34,436 nt of DNA from assembly GCA_910575055.1 (NCBI GenBank), contig CAJTDC010000026.1:1-34436 (forward strand). Direction: 5' to 3'. The stretch comes from Clostridia bacterium (GTDB lineage Bacteria; Bacillota; Clostridia; Lachnospirales; Anaerotignaceae). Positions 1 to 8,804 of this stretch are shown in pieces; positions within the stretch are counted from its first letter, which is position 1; each line of letters begins with the position of its first letter. Under the pieces are notes generated by a model that was not told the origin of the DNA, searched no databases, and worked only from the letters and a program-made list of their open reading frames with translations. The position numbers were made by a program, and so were the translations under genes.

Positions 1-124
1 ATTTTTTTGTGCAGTTGGCAGACCGCACTTTTATTATAATCGAAAGGAGTTTTTTTGTCTGCCTCATCGCCAGTAGGCTTTCTGGAACCACGCGACTATC
101 GCGTGGTTTTCTCCACACAATAAA
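1..124. repeat. Left copy of 124-bp inverted repeat at window ends
   Basis: Bases 1-124 are, by direct comparison, the exact reverse complement of 34313-34436; the match stops at base 125 (g here, a in the other copy). The repeat holds a strong hairpin (10-bp stem AACCACGCGA/TCGCGTGGTT, three-base loop) at about 92-114, a TATAAT at 35-40, and an AAAGGAG with a TTG-initiated 22-codon reading frame at 55-123. A short hairpin of this type is common at ends of IS200-like elements, but I do not recognise the element. Because the window begins exactly here, the repeat may extend outward. Confidence 0.9.
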
Positions 125-150
125 GTGTGTCAGTATTTGACACACTTTTT
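122..150. terminator. Terminator hairpin after cbiN
   Basis: Perfect 11-bp stem AAAGTGTGTCA (122-132) and TGACACACTTT (138-148) with a five-base loop. It follows the cbiN stop by about 10 bases in the direction of transcription. The U-run in the minus direction is short and interrupted. Confidence 0.6.
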
Positions 151-159
151 AATATGATA

Positions 160-471
160 TTATTTATTATTTTGCCATTTTTTCCTTTCTACAAAACGCC
201 CTATATAATATGCAATTATGCCCACACCAATGCCTGTTTGTAGACAAAACAAAAGACTTTCTATTTCACCAGGTATTTCTTTGCCAAGCCAATTTTCTAA
301 TACAGGAGTAAACCAAGGTTCATATTCTCCTTTAATTTGTTCTACCATAGCACTGCCTGCATCATCAGAACCACCAAATTCTGCTTGTTTTAATGCCAAA
401 AATGGTAAAAACGCCATTAGTATGACAATAAAAGATAATAGTATAATGATTTTTTTATTTTGGGAAGTCAT
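160..471 (-). CDS. cbiN: Cobalt ECF transporter small membrane subunit CbiN
   Basis: CbiN is the small auxiliary membrane protein that works with CbiM in cobalt uptake for B12 synthesis. The 103-residue product starts MTSQNKK and has one membrane segment near residues 8-27. An extracytoplasmic stretch follows, with the conserved-looking FGGSDDAG and a Pro/Trp-rich region, and then a second membrane segment near residues 76-93. This two-TM layout and length fit the family. I start it at 471 rather than at an upstream methionine at 498 because AGAGAGGTG lies just before 471 and the cbiM stop ends at 476, giving a 4-base gap. It is the last gene of the cbiQ-cbiO-cbiM-cbiN operon. Confidence 0.85.
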   Translation of the reverse strand: MTSQNKKIIILLSFIVILMAFLPFLALKQAEFGGSDDAGSAMVEQIKGEYEPWFTPVLENWLGKEIPGEIESLLFCLQTGIGVGIIAYYIGRFVERKKWQNNK

Positions 472-475
472 ATGA

Positions 476-1210
476 TTACACCTCTCTTTCAAAACCAATT
501 AGTTTCATTTCTGGTAAAGCATATGTTTGTAATATAATCATAATAATAACGGTCAATATGCCTTCTATTACTGCAAGAGGAAGCTGTGTAGGTGCAAAAA
601 CACCTAAAAATTTGAATATAGATGTTACAATACCACCTTCTAAAGAAGGATAAGCAAAAGCAAGTTGTATGCTTGTAATGCAGTAAGTAAAAAAGTCTCC
701 TAAAAATGCTGCAATAAATATACTTACTTTTGTATTGGTATGACATTTTTTTAAAATTTTATATACTGCATAAGATAAAAACGGTCCTGCGATTGCCATA
801 GAAAATACATTTGCTCCAAGCGTGGTCAGTCCGCCGTGTGCTAACAATATCGCTTGAAATAAAAGAACAATAATACCTAATACTGCAACGGGAGATGCAC
901 CAAATAGTATTGCTCCCAATGCCGTGCCTGTCATATGAGAACAGCTTCCTGTTACAGAAGGAATTTTTAATGAAGAGATTACAAATATAAATGCGGCTGC
1001 CATAGCAAGTAATGTAATATTTTTTCTATCTTTTTCAAGTAGTTTTTGTATGCGGTAAAATCCCCAAAATAAAAAGGGCAAAGATATTATACTCCATACA
1101 ATACAGTGAGAAGGTGCTAAATAGCCTTCCATAATGTGCATAGCGTAAACATTAGACAAAATACCAAATGTTGCTGAAAATGTAATGATAAAAAACATCA
1201 ATTTTTTCAT
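476..1210 (-). CDS. cbiM: Cobalt ECF transporter substrate-binding subunit CbiM
   Basis: CbiM is the membrane S-component that binds Co2+. The 244-residue protein has a signal-like hydrophobic start (residues 1-23, ending NVYA) followed at once by MHIMEGYLAPSHC. In the family the N-terminal Met-His of the mature chain ligates the metal, so cleavage after NVYA would expose the needed N-terminus. Also visible are SCSHMTGTALGAILFG and LLAHGGLTTLGANVFSMA, both typical CbiM/NikM motifs, with about six further membrane helices. It lies 50 bases after cbiO. Nickel transport (NikM) is the main alternative, but the cobalamin riboswitch upstream argues for cobalt. Confidence 0.92.
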   Translation of the reverse strand: MKKLMFFIITFSATFGILSNVYAMHIMEGYLAPSHCIVWSIISLPFLFWGFYRIQKLLEKDRKNITLLAMAAAFIFVISSLKIPSVTGSCSHMTGTALGAILFGASPVAVLGIIVLLFQAILLAHGGLTTLGANVFSMAIAGPFLSYAVYKILKKCHTNTKVSIFIAAFLGDFFTYCITSIQLAFAYPSLEGGIVTSIFKFLGVFAPTQLPLAVIEGILTVIIMIILQTYALPEMKLIGFEREV

Positions 1211-1260
1211 AGTAGTCCTCTCTTTCTGTGTATTTTATATTGTGTCAATCATAAATGTGG

Positions 1261-2082
1261 TTATATCAATTTCTGAAACTGTTGTATATTTTTAGCAAAT
1301 ATATTACATTGTTTTAGCAATCCTTTTTGCATTAAAATGTGTTGTATTTGTAAAAGTATAGGTTGTTTTAAATTAGACATAGAAAGCACTTTATTATTGC
1401 AAAATACAGTTTCTGCTGTATCATCTGCAATGATTTCTCCTTTATAAAATACAATAACTCTTTGTGCAAAACGGTAAGCAAAATCTACATCGTGAGTAGA
1501 AAGTAGTATTGTTTTTCCCTGTTGAGAAAGTTTTTCAAGCACTTCTTCAAGCATTTGCTGATGAAGTGGGTCTAATGCTGTGGTAGGTTCATCAAATAAA
1601 TATATGTGTGGCTGCATTACTATGCTGTCTGCAATAGTTACTCTTTTTTTTTCTCCTCCACTTAAAGTATGTGTTGTTCTGTTTTCAAATGTTTTTAAAT
1701 TCATGTACTCCATTGCCTCATATACCCTTTTTAACACTTGCTCTTGAGGAAGTTTTAAATTCATTGCACCAAATGAAATTTCTGATAATACAGTAGGAGC
1801 AATAATTTGATTATCTGGCTGCTGAAATACAAATGCTACTTTTTTGGTTAATTCTATTTTGTTTTTTTTGGTGATTTTTTTTCCTTCAATCACGATTTCA
1901 CCACTATCAGGTGTAATAACTCCATTCATACAAGTAAATAATGTAGATTTCCCTGCACCATTTGCCCCTAATATAGCTATTTTTTCTCCTTGTGAAATAT
2001 CTAAATTGACATTTTTGAGTACTTGTTTTTCTCCATTATAACTGTAACTGATTTGTTTGAGTTGTAATTGTATTGGCTTCAT
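1261..2082 (-). CDS. cbiO: Cobalt ECF transporter ATP-binding protein CbiO
   Basis: Energy-coupling ATPase of the ECF transporter, acting on the cytoplasmic face with CbiQ. The 273-residue protein shows Walker A GANGAGKST near residue 39, a Q-loop QQPDNQI, the ABC signature LSGGEKKR, Walker B IYLFDEPT and the H-loop STHD, so it looks catalytically complete. The length is normal. Its ATG overlaps the cbiQ stop in an ATGA, which points to translational coupling with cbiQ. Confidence 0.92.
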   Translation of the reverse strand: MKPIQLQLKQISYSYNGEKQVLKNVNLDISQGEKIAILGANGAGKSTLFTCMNGVITPDSGEIVIEGKKITKKNKIELTKKVAFVFQQPDNQIIAPTVLSEISFGAMNLKLPQEQVLKRVYEAMEYMNLKTFENRTTHTLSGGEKKRVTIADSIVMQPHIYLFDEPTTALDPLHQQMLEEVLEKLSQQGKTILLSTHDVDFAYRFAQRVIVFYKGEIIADDTAETVFCNNKVLSMSNLKQPILLQIQHILMQKGLLKQCNIFAKNIQQFQKLI

Positions 2083-2843
2083 AATGCTTGTCCCCTTAAA
2101 ACAATTTTCAATAACAGTATACTTAAAATATAAAGTGTTGCTTTTATGGTGGTTGTTTTATTGTAATATTGCTTTTCTTGTAAAAAAAGTAATTCTCCTG
2201 TGTAACATCTTGCTTCCATAGCTTGATAATGTTTTTGTGCTTTTTTGAGTGATAGTATGAATAAATTTGCAATACAGCTCGAAAATGTTTTCAGTGATGT
2301 TTTAATATCACAATAGCCTAATCTTGATATAGCAGCAATTTTAATTTGATGTTGTATTTCAATGAGTATAAATAAATAACGATATGTAATATACATTAAC
2401 TCTGTCAATATTTTAGGAATATGAAGTTTTTGAAATACAAATACCATTTGATAAATTGGTGTAGATAATGTAAAAAAATACAATATACTAACTGCACCGA
2501 ATGTCCTTGCCATAACACAAATACTTTTTAATACTGTTTGTTTTGTGACGTAAATTATAATGTGATTTTCAAAATGTATTTCTATCGCAATCGCAATACA
2601 ACCAAAAAATACAAATACAAAAGGAATAGAAAGCATAACAATATAATCATACAATTTTATATTGTTTTTTAGCACATTTATCAAAAGCATAGTGACAATG
2701 ATATAACAGGAAATTGCTATGTTGTTGAAGTATAGACACAATAGCAATAGTGTCATTGTAAAAATAAATTTTGACATAGCAGAATATTTTCTAAAGGGAG
2801 AGTGATAGGCAAAATAGTCTATCTGCTCAAAATGCTTTTCCAT
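2079..2843 (-). CDS. cbiQ: Cobalt ECF transporter transmembrane subunit CbiQ
   Basis: CbiQ is the T-component that couples CbiO to CbiM. The 254-residue protein starts MEKHFEQIDYFAYHSPF, a typical CbiQ N-terminus. It has four to five membrane helices and a C-terminal cytoplasmic part containing MEARCYTGE, which matches the A-R-G coupling motif region of T-components. An in-frame methionine exists further upstream at 2951, but it would place riboswitch-leader sequence in the protein. GGAGGTT is correctly spaced before 2843, which decides the start. It is the first gene of the operon. The order Q-O-M-N differs from the commoner M-N-Q-O. Confidence 0.88.
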   Translation of the reverse strand: MEKHFEQIDYFAYHSPFRKYSAMSKFIFTMTLLLLCLYFNNIAISCYIIVTMLLINVLKNNIKLYDYIVMLSIPFVFVFFGCIAIAIEIHFENHIIIYVTKQTVLKSICVMARTFGAVSILYFFTLSTPIYQMVFVFQKLHIPKILTELMYITYRYLFILIEIQHQIKIAAISRLGYCDIKTSLKTFSSCIANLFILSLKKAQKHYQAMEARCYTGELLFLQEKQYYNKTTTIKATLYILSILLLKIVLRGQAL

Positions 2844-2862
2844 ATAACCTCCAAAAAAATAA

Positions 2863-2889
2863 CCTTTTTTACTACATAAGCAAAAAAGG
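2863..2889 (-). terminator. Possible riboswitch expression-platform hairpin
   Basis: On the minus strand CCTTTTTT and AAAAAAGG form an 8-bp, mostly A-U stem around an 11-base loop, followed by TTATTTTTTT and then the cbiQ ribosome binding site. The stem is weak for a terminator. It may instead control access to the ribosome binding site. Confidence 0.35.
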
Positions 2890-2952
2890 CACACAAATAA
2901 CACAGTACATATGCCAATTATCGCTCGTAATTGATATATCTTACAACACAAA

Positions 2953-3124
2953 AAGGCAGGTCTTCTGACTTAGGCATCATAGCGTTGTGTTTTGCCTTCC
3001 CGCAAAGAATGCAGTGACAAAAATAACAAACACAAGCTCAGCCAATACAGCGGCGGGACCGTATGAGAATTACACTCATTTCCCTATTCTCTGAAACGCA
3101 AGTGCTTTCAGCACCTTTTTGCTG
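2953..3124 (-). promoter_or_regulatory. Cobalamin riboswitch controlling cbiQOMN
   Basis: Read on the minus strand this region carries the hallmark parts of the adenosylcobalamin riboswitch in order: GGTGCTGAAAGCAC, GGGAAATGAG with TGTAATTCTCATACGG, the B12-box-like TCCCGCCGCTGTA, GCTGAG, CACTGC, GCGGGAAGGC and finally GCCTAAGTCAGAAGACCTGCC. It lies between a good promoter and cbiQ, so B12 should switch the cobalt importer off. A weak A/U-only hairpin with a U-run (2863-2889, minus strand) between it and the cbiQ ribosome binding site could be the expression platform. Confidence 0.93.
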
Positions 3125-3146
3125 ATTTTTTATTTTATTGTTTTTT

Positions 3147-3175
3147 ATTATAATACACTATTTTTCACATTGCAA
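3147..3175 (-). promoter_or_regulatory. Promoter of the cbiQOMN operon
   Basis: On the minus strand, -35 TTGCAA (3175-3170), a 17-base spacer and -10 TATAAT (3152-3147). The predicted start near 3140 gives a leader of about 300 bases that contains the whole riboswitch. Confidence 0.7.
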
Positions 3176-3301
3176 TACTTTTTAGTATATATAGATAAAT
3201 AAAACTAACATAATAATATACTATGGTAAATGTGATAAAATGCCCTTTTATTTTTTGGGAAAGAAGTATTCAAATAAAGGATTTTGTGGTAAAATAAGAT
3301 T

Positions 3302-3574
3302 ATGAAAAATAATGAAACAGAAAAATTAAAAAAATGTCCTCATTGTGGGAAAACAGAACACCAAATCAAAGCTGGTTTTAATGTCTCAGGTACACAACGC
3401 TATAAATGTAAGGAGTGGGAAAAATATTATACTCTTGAATTAGCGAAATATCACTATAGGCTTACTCATAAAAAAAGGAAGTGCCTTTTTCTATTATTGA
3501 TTTTATTCAACTGCCCGTTTGGACATTCCCCTAAAAAACAAGTGCTTTACAAAATATGCAATATTATGTTATAA
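3302..3574 (+). pseudogene. Zinc-ribbon transposase N-terminal fragment
   Basis: The first 50 residues, with CPHCGKTEHQIKAGF then GTQRYKCKEWEKYYT, look like the N-terminal zinc ribbon of IS1/IS1595-type transposases. The second Cys pair (expected CxxC) reads C-x-x-W, which one base change (TGT/TGC to TGG) would explain. After residue 60 the reading frame loses similarity to anything I know and ends at residue 90. No ribosome binding site of note precedes it. I read it as the decayed start of a lost insertion sequence. Confidence 0.55.
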
Positions 3575-3575
3575 T
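3546..3575 (+). promoter_or_regulatory. Promoter upstream of the two-hairpin RNA
   Basis: -35 TTTACA (3546-3551), an 18-base spacer and -10 TATAAT (3570-3575), predicting a start near 3582. The next strong element downstream is a terminator at 3622-3667, not a gene. Confidence 0.55.
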
Positions 3576-3581
3576 CTATAC

Positions 3582-3672
3582 AATAAAGCAGTTATAATAA
3601 TATGACTGCTCAAGTTAAGGTAAAACTACCCTAGCTGTGAATGTCCAGAGCTATTATGGGTAGTTTTTTGTT
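3582..3672 (+). ncRNA. Candidate small RNA or attenuated leader before ygiQ-like gene
   Basis: The predicted transcript has a first hairpin (AGCAGT/ACTGCT, about 3587-3610). The second, stronger hairpin is AAAACTACCC (3622-3631) with GGGTAGTTTT (3658-3667), extended inside by TAGCT/AGCTA, and is followed by a T-run. This is a complete promoter-to-terminator unit of about 90 nucleotides placed 80 bases before the ygiQ-like gene. I matched it to no known riboswitch or T-box (no GGGUGG-type antiterminator motif). It could be a free small RNA or an attenuator. Confidence 0.4.
3622..3672 (+). terminator. Intrinsic terminator upstream of ygiQ-like gene
   Basis: Ten-bp outer stem AAAACTACCC/GGGTAGTTTT plus an inner 5-bp TAGCT/AGCTA stem, then TTTTTTG. 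The loop contains GAATGTCCA, whose complement TGGACATTC occurs at 3520-3528. Confidence 0.6.
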
Positions 3673-3753
3673 ACTTTCTTTTATTAGTCAAATTTATAAA
3701 TAATAAACAATGTTTAATAATGTTAATATGTACTAAGAAAAGAGGAAAATTAT

Positions 3754-5685
3754 ATGTCTTTTTTACCAGTAACAATGGAAGAAGTAAACCAAAGAGGCTG
3801 GAAACAATTAGATTTTATATATATTTGTGGCGATGCTTATGTTGACCATCCTTCTTTTGGAGCAGCAATTATTTGTAGAACATTAGAAAGTAAGGGTTAC
3901 AAAATAGGTATAATAGCACAGCCTAATTGGAAAAAGAAAGAAGATTTTATGAAATTGGGAGAACCTAGATTAGCTTTTTTAGTAAGCAGTGGTAATATTG
4001 ACTCTATGGTAAATCATTATAGTGTAGCAAAAAAAAGAAGACAAAAAGATGCTTATTCTCCAGGAGGAAAAGCAGGGCTTCGTCCAGATAGAGCAGATAT
4101 TGTATATTGTAATAAATTAAGAGAAATTTATAAAAAGACACCTATTATATTAGGAGGAATTGAGGCAAGTTTAAGAAGATTGTCACACTATGATTACTGG
4201 GACAATAAAGTAAGGCGTTCTATATTGTTAGATGCTGGTGCAGATTTGGTACTGTTTGGTATGGGAGAACATCAAATTGTGGAAGTTGCAGAAGCATTAG
4301 AAAGTGGTATTCCTATAGAAGAAATTACATTTATAAGAGGTTCTGTATATAAAACAAAACAACAAGATAGAGCATTTGACGCCATACATTTGCCAGATTA
4401 TAATGATGTGGTACAATCAAAAAAGAAATTTGCAGAAAGTTTTGTAATACAATATCAAAATACAGATGCTATTACTGCAAAAACACTCATAGAAAAATAT
4501 AATGAATGTTTTGTGGTGCAAAATCCACCTTCACCTCCTTTACAGACATCGGAACTAGATAATGTATATTCCCTCAATTATATGAGAACATATCATCCTA
4601 TGTATGAACAACAAGGTGGTATTCCAGCAATTGAAGAAGTAAAATTTAGTTTAATTAGTAATAGAGGCTGTTTTGGAAACTGCAATTTTTGTGCTTTGGC
4701 ATTTCATCAAGGAAGAGTAGTAACTGCTAGAAGCCATACTTCTTTATTGCAAGAAGCACAAAAAATAGTTTGGGAAACTGATTTTAAGGGATATATACAT
4801 GATGTAGGAGGGCCTACAGCAAATTTTAGACAAGCCGCTTGTAAAAAGCAATTAACAAAAGGTGCTTGTAAAAATAAACAATGTTTATTTCCTAAAAAAT
4901 GTGAAAATTTAAAAGTAGACCACAAAGATTATATCAAGTTATTGAGAAAATTAAGAGAAGTACCCAAAGTGAAAAAGGTATTTATACGTTCTGGTATACG
5001 TTATGATTATTTGATATATGATAAGGACACTACTTTTTTTGAAGAACTTTGTAAATATCATGTGAGTGGTCAACTAAAAGTAGCACCCGAACACGTTTCT
5101 GCTAAAGTTTTGGAAAAAATGGGAAAACCTACAAAAGAAGTATATGATAAATTTGTAAAGAAATATTTTGAAATTAACAAAAAAATAAATAAAGAACAAT
5201 ATTTAGTTCCTTATTTAATGAGTAGTCACCCTGGAAGTGATTTACAAGCAGCGATTGAATTAGCAGAATATTTGAGAGATATAGGACATCAGCCTGAACA
5301 GGTACAAGATTTTTATCCTACACCAGGAACACTTTCTACAGCAATGTATTATACAGAGTTAGACCCTTTTACAATGAAAAAGATTTATGTTCCTAAAACT
5401 CCTCACGAGAAAGCAATGCAAAGAGCACTAATACAATATAAATCACCTCAAAATTATTACTTAGTTTTAGAAGCATTGAAAAAAGCAAACAGACAGGATT
5501 TAATAGGATATGACAAACATTGTTTAATACGTCCTGTACCACCTTCTGACAATGGAATACGAAAAGGGGCAAAATCAGACCGTTCTAAAATAAATAATAA
5601 ACAATTTACAAAACAACAAAACAATATTAAGCAACAACCTAAAAAGAAAACAATTAGAAATGTGCATAAAAAGAAAATAAAATAG
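3754..5685 (+). CDS. YgiQ family radical SAM protein
   Basis: A 643-residue member of the YgiQ/UPF0313 family, cytoplasmic radical S-adenosylmethionine enzymes whose reaction is not established. The N-terminal half ([33 protein letters not shown]-like region, [17 protein letters not shown]) is the family's conserved non-catalytic domain. The radical SAM core has the cluster motif CxxxCxxC in [14 protein letters not shown] near residues 306-313. [14 protein letters not shown] and [11 protein letters not shown] are further family signatures. The C-terminal 50 residues are a Lys/Gln/Asn-rich basic tail. AAGAGG precedes the start. Only 20 bases separate it from threonine synthase, so they are probably co-transcribed. 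Confidence 0.9.
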   Translation: MSFLPVTMEEVNQRGWKQLDFIYICGDAYVDHPSFGAAIICRTLESKGYKIGIIAQPNWKKKEDFMKLGEPRLAFLVSSGNIDSMVNHYSVAKKRRQKDAYSPGGKAGLRPDRADIVYCNKLREIYKKTPIILGGIEASLRRLSHYDYWDNKVRRSILLDAGADLVLFGMGEHQIVEVAEALESGIPIEEITFIRGSVYKTKQQDRAFDAIHLPDYNDVVQSKKKFAESFVIQYQNTDAITAKTLIEKYNECFVVQNPPSPPLQTSELDNVYSLNYMRTYHPMYEQQGGIPAIEEVKFSLISNRGCFGNCNFCALAFHQGRVVTARSHTSLLQEAQKIVWETDFKGYIHDVGGPTANFRQAACKKQLTKGACKNKQCLFPKKCENLKVDHKDYIKLLRKLREVPKVKKVFIRSGIRYDYLIYDKDTTFFEELCKYHVSGQLKVAPEHVSAKVLEKMGKPTKEVYDKFVKKYFEINKKINKEQYLVPYLMSSHPGSDLQAAIELAEYLRDIGHQPEQVQDFYPTPGTLSTAMYYTELDPFTMKKIYVPKTPHEKAMQRALIQYKSPQNYYLVLEALKKANRQDLIGYDKHCLIRPVPPSDNGIRKGAKSDRSKINNKQFTKQQNNIKQQPKKKTIRNVHKKKIK

Positions 5686-5705
5686 TAAAGAAAAGAGGAA
5701 GGAAA

Positions 5706-7172
5706 ATGAATTATATTGGCACAAGAGATAATACTATTACAGCAACAGCTTCACAGGCAATATTAGAAGGAATTTGTAAAGATGGAGGGCTTTTTATACC
5801 TGAAGAAATTCCTCAAATAGATAAAACATTATTAGAATTATCCAAATTAAATTATCAAGAATTAGCTTATGAAATATTAAAACTATACTTAACAGATTTT
5901 ACAGAACAAGAACTAAAATATTGCATACAAAATGCTTATGATACAAAATTTGATACTCCAGAAATTGTACCTCTTATTAAAAAGGGAGATGCTTGGTTTT
6001 TAGAATTATTTCACGGAAAAACACTTGCTTTTAAAGACATAGCACTTTCAATATTACCTTATTTTATGAAAATAGCAGCTAAGAAAAATGGTATAGATAA
6101 AGACATTGTAATATTAACAGCAACTTCTGGAGATACAGGAAAGGCAGCACTAGAAGGTTTTGCAGAAGTAGAAGGAACAAAAATTATTGTATTTTTTCCA
6201 GAAGATGGCGTTAGTACTATACAAAAGTTGCAAATGACAACACAATCAGGAAACAATACATGTGTTGTAGGAATAAAAGGAAATTTTGATGATGCACAGA
6301 CTGCTGTAAAAAATATATTTACAGATAGAGAACTTTCAAATAAATTAGAACAAAATGGTTATATATTTTCATCTGCAAATTCTATAAATATAGGCAGACT
6401 TGTACCACAAATTGTATATTATTTTTATGCTTATATAAAAGCAGTAAATCAATGTGAAATAAAAATTGGAGATAAATTAAATTTTACAGTACCTACAGGC
6501 AATTTTGGCGATATATTAGCAGGATATTATGCTAAATGTATGGGTTTACCAGTAAATCATTTTATTTGTGCTTCTAATAACAATAAAGTACTTTATGACT
6601 TTTTTGAAACAGGAATATATAATAAAAATAGAGAATTTCATATCACAATTTCTCCTTCTATGGATATATTGATTTCAAGTAATTTAGAAAGATTTCTTTG
6701 TCATACTATAGGACAACAGAAAACTAAAGAATGTATGATAAAATTACAAAAAGAAGGGAATTATAGTATAGAAACAATACAAAATAGTGAAATTTCTGGA
6801 GAATATGCTACAGAGCAGCAAACTTATACTGCAATTAAACAATTATATGAGCAAACAGGCTATGTTATGGATACTCATACTGCAGTAGCATATGCAGCAT
6901 ATCAAAAATATAAAAAAGAAACAAAAGATAATACACCTATGGTAATTGTATCTACAGCAAGCCCTTATAAATTTACAAAAGATGTTATGATAGCATTAGA
7001 CCAAAGTAATCAAAAATATGATGCTTTTGCACTGATGGAAAAATTACAAAAAGCATCTGGTGTAAAAATTCCTGCATCAATACAAGACATTGAAAGAAGA
7101 AAAGTGCTTCATAACAATGTATGCGAAAAACAAAATATAAAAGAATTTGTAGTAAACTATTTATTAGGATAA
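5706..7172 (+). CDS. thrC: Threonine synthase
   Basis: PLP-dependent enzyme converting O-phosphohomoserine to threonine, the last step of threonine synthesis. The 488-residue length fits the longer bacterial/fungal type. Seen in order: the N-terminal YIGTRDN...LEGICKDGGLFIPEEIP, the lysine that should bind PLP in HGKTLAFKD (about residue 110), TATSGDTGKAALEGF, and PTGNFGDILAGYYAKCMGLP. GAGGAAGG precedes the ATG. It sits between a ygiQ-like gene and glyA, so threonine and serine/glycine metabolism are next to each other. Confidence 0.95.
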   Translation: MNYIGTRDNTITATASQAILEGICKDGGLFIPEEIPQIDKTLLELSKLNYQELAYEILKLYLTDFTEQELKYCIQNAYDTKFDTPEIVPLIKKGDAWFLELFHGKTLAFKDIALSILPYFMKIAAKKNGIDKDIVILTATSGDTGKAALEGFAEVEGTKIIVFFPEDGVSTIQKLQMTTQSGNNTCVVGIKGNFDDAQTAVKNIFTDRELSNKLEQNGYIFSSANSINIGRLVPQIVYYFYAYIKAVNQCEIKIGDKLNFTVPTGNFGDILAGYYAKCMGLPVNHFICASNNNKVLYDFFETGIYNKNREFHITISPSMDILISSNLERFLCHTIGQQKTKECMIKLQKEGNYSIETIQNSEISGEYATEQQTYTAIKQLYEQTGYVMDTHTAVAYAAYQKYKKETKDNTPMVIVSTASPYKFTKDVMIALDQSNQKYDAFALMEKLQKASGVKIPASIQDIERRKVLHNNVCEKQNIKEFVVNYLLG

Positions 7173-7246
7173 AAAACAATGACTTTTTATAATATATATA
7201 GTATATAATATTATTTTATGATAAAGATATATCAATAAGGAGGAAA

Positions 7247-8491
7247 ATGAAAATAATGTTAGATTTTAGCGAAATACAAAATGTAGATGATGTGGTAGCA
7301 GATGCTATAATACAGGAATTAGAACGTCAACAACATAATATTGAATTAATTGCTTCTGAAAATGTTGTTTCTAAAGCAGTAATGTTTGCTATGGGAACAC
7401 CTCTTACAAATAAATATGCAGAAGGGTATCCAGCAAAACGTTATTATGGTGGCTGCGAAAAAGTAGATATTGTAGAAAACATTGCAAAAGAAAGAGCAAA
7501 GGAACTTTTTGGCTGTGATTATGTAAATGTACAGCCACATTCTGGCTCACAGGCAAATATGGCAGTTTATTTTGCTATGCTTAAACCTGGAGATACTGTA
7601 CTTGGTATGAACTTAGACCAAGGCGGACATTTAACACATGGTAGTCCAGTAAATATTTCAGGAAAATACTTCCATTTTATTTCTTATGGTGTAGATAATA
7701 ATGGTATATTAGATTATGAACAACTGCACAATTTAGCAAAAGAACATAAACCTAAAATGATTGTAGCAGGAGCAAGTGCTTATGCGAGAATTATTGATTT
7801 TGAAAGAATTGGAAATATTGCAAAAGAAGTGGGAGCATACTATATGGTAGATATTGCTCATATTGCAGGATTAGTAGCAACAGGACTACACCCATCACCA
7901 GTACCATATGCTGATTTTGTAACAACAACAACACATAAAACACTTAGAGGGCCTAGAGGTGGTATGATTATGTGTAAAGAACAGTATGCGAAAGAAATAG
8001 ATAAAGCAATTTTTCCTGGAATACAAGGTGGTCCTTTAATGCACATTATTGCATCAAAAGCAGTTTGTTTTAAAGAAGCATTACAACCTTCTTTTAAAGA
8101 ATATTGTAAACAAGTAATTAAAAATGCTTCTATATTATCAAAAACACTGATAGACAATGGTGTCCCTATTGTTTCAGGTGGTACAGATAATCATTTAATG
8201 TTAGCAGATTTATCTAGTTTAAATATCACTGGAAAAGAAGCAGAAAAAATATTAGATGAAGTAGGCATCACAGTAAATAAAAATACAATACCAAATGACC
8301 CACAATCTCCTTTTGTAACAAGTGGTATACGTATTGGAACACCTGCTGTAACATCAAGAGGAATGAATGAAGATGATATGAAAGAAATTGGAGAAATTAT
8401 TGCACTTGCATTAAAAGATTTTGCTAAAAATAAAACAGCAGTTTCAAAAAGAGTACGTGCATTAACAGACAAATACCCATTATATCAATAA
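7247..8491 (+). CDS. glyA: Serine hydroxymethyltransferase
   Basis: PLP enzyme interconverting serine plus tetrahydrofolate with glycine plus methylene-tetrahydrofolate. The 414 residues match the usual length. Motifs include [54 protein letters not shown] and the PLP-lysine motif [14 protein letters not shown] near residue 230. AAGGAGG lies only three bases before the ATG at 7247 and twelve before a second ATG at 7256, so the start could be either. A 74-base AT-rich gap separates it from thrC. Confidence 0.96.
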   Translation: MKIMLDFSEIQNVDDVVADAIIQELERQQHNIELIASENVVSKAVMFAMGTPLTNKYAEGYPAKRYYGGCEKVDIVENIAKERAKELFGCDYVNVQPHSGSQANMAVYFAMLKPGDTVLGMNLDQGGHLTHGSPVNISGKYFHFISYGVDNNGILDYEQLHNLAKEHKPKMIVAGASAYARIIDFERIGNIAKEVGAYYMVDIAHIAGLVATGLHPSPVPYADFVTTTTHKTLRGPRGGMIMCKEQYAKEIDKAIFPGIQGGPLMHIIASKAVCFKEALQPSFKEYCKQVIKNASILSKTLIDNGVPIVSGGTDNHLMLADLSSLNITGKEAEKILDEVGITVNKNTIPNDPQSPFVTSGIRIGTPAVTSRGMNEDDMKEIGEIIALALKDFAKNKTAVSKRVRALTDKYPLYQ

Positions 8492-8563
8492 TGATAAAAA
8501 CTGCCAAACAATTTTTAACAACTTAATAACTATTCCCTCTTCAAATGGTATTAGAATTTAAGT

Positions 8564-8636
8564 AAAAGCATCGACTTTATTATAAAATAAAGGTGTTCAA
8601 ACCGATATTTTATAAACTAAGTACGATGCTTTTTTA
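8564..8636. terminator. Branched hairpin between convergent glyA and LUD genes
   Basis: A 10-bp closing stem AAAAGCATCG (8564-8573) with CGATGCTTTT (8624-8633), then a T-run. Inside is a second hairpin ACTTTATT/AATAAAGG. It lies 70 bases past glyA. The rest of the 8492-8804 gap is AT-rich without a reading frame. A near-palindrome ACTAGTT/AACTAGT at 8763-8777, followed on the minus strand by a T-run, may end the LUD-gene transcript. Confidence 0.55.
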
Positions 8637-8804
8637 ATATTAGTTATATATAAATAAATTATGTCTTTAAATATCGTTTGGTGATATTTTAATTAAAATA
8701 GATTACATTAAAAATAAATATAACTTAATCATTTTATAATATATTTTAGAATGGTAAAAAGCCACTAGTTTAACTAGTAACTTTAAGTAATTTTATTTTA
8801 TTTT

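Noticed and set aside
218-475. Plus-strand open frame over cbiN, and the many other frames opposite real genes (for example 489-746, 6985-7179, 8191-8472, 27570-27983)
   Set aside because: They are antisense or out-of-frame shadows with no ribosome binding site and low-complexity or Cys/Ile/Ser-biased translations, lying over well-recognised genes.
2844-2951. A longer CbiQ starting at 2951
   Set aside because: The extra 36 residues are encoded by the riboswitch-to-gene leader, end in a ribosome binding site (GGAGGTT) and are not part of the family.
3576-3672. T-box or amino-acid riboswitch controlling thrC
   Set aside because: The unit is too short, there is no GGGUGG-type antiterminator sequence, no specifier loop could be placed, and the first gene is ygiQ-like rather than thrC.
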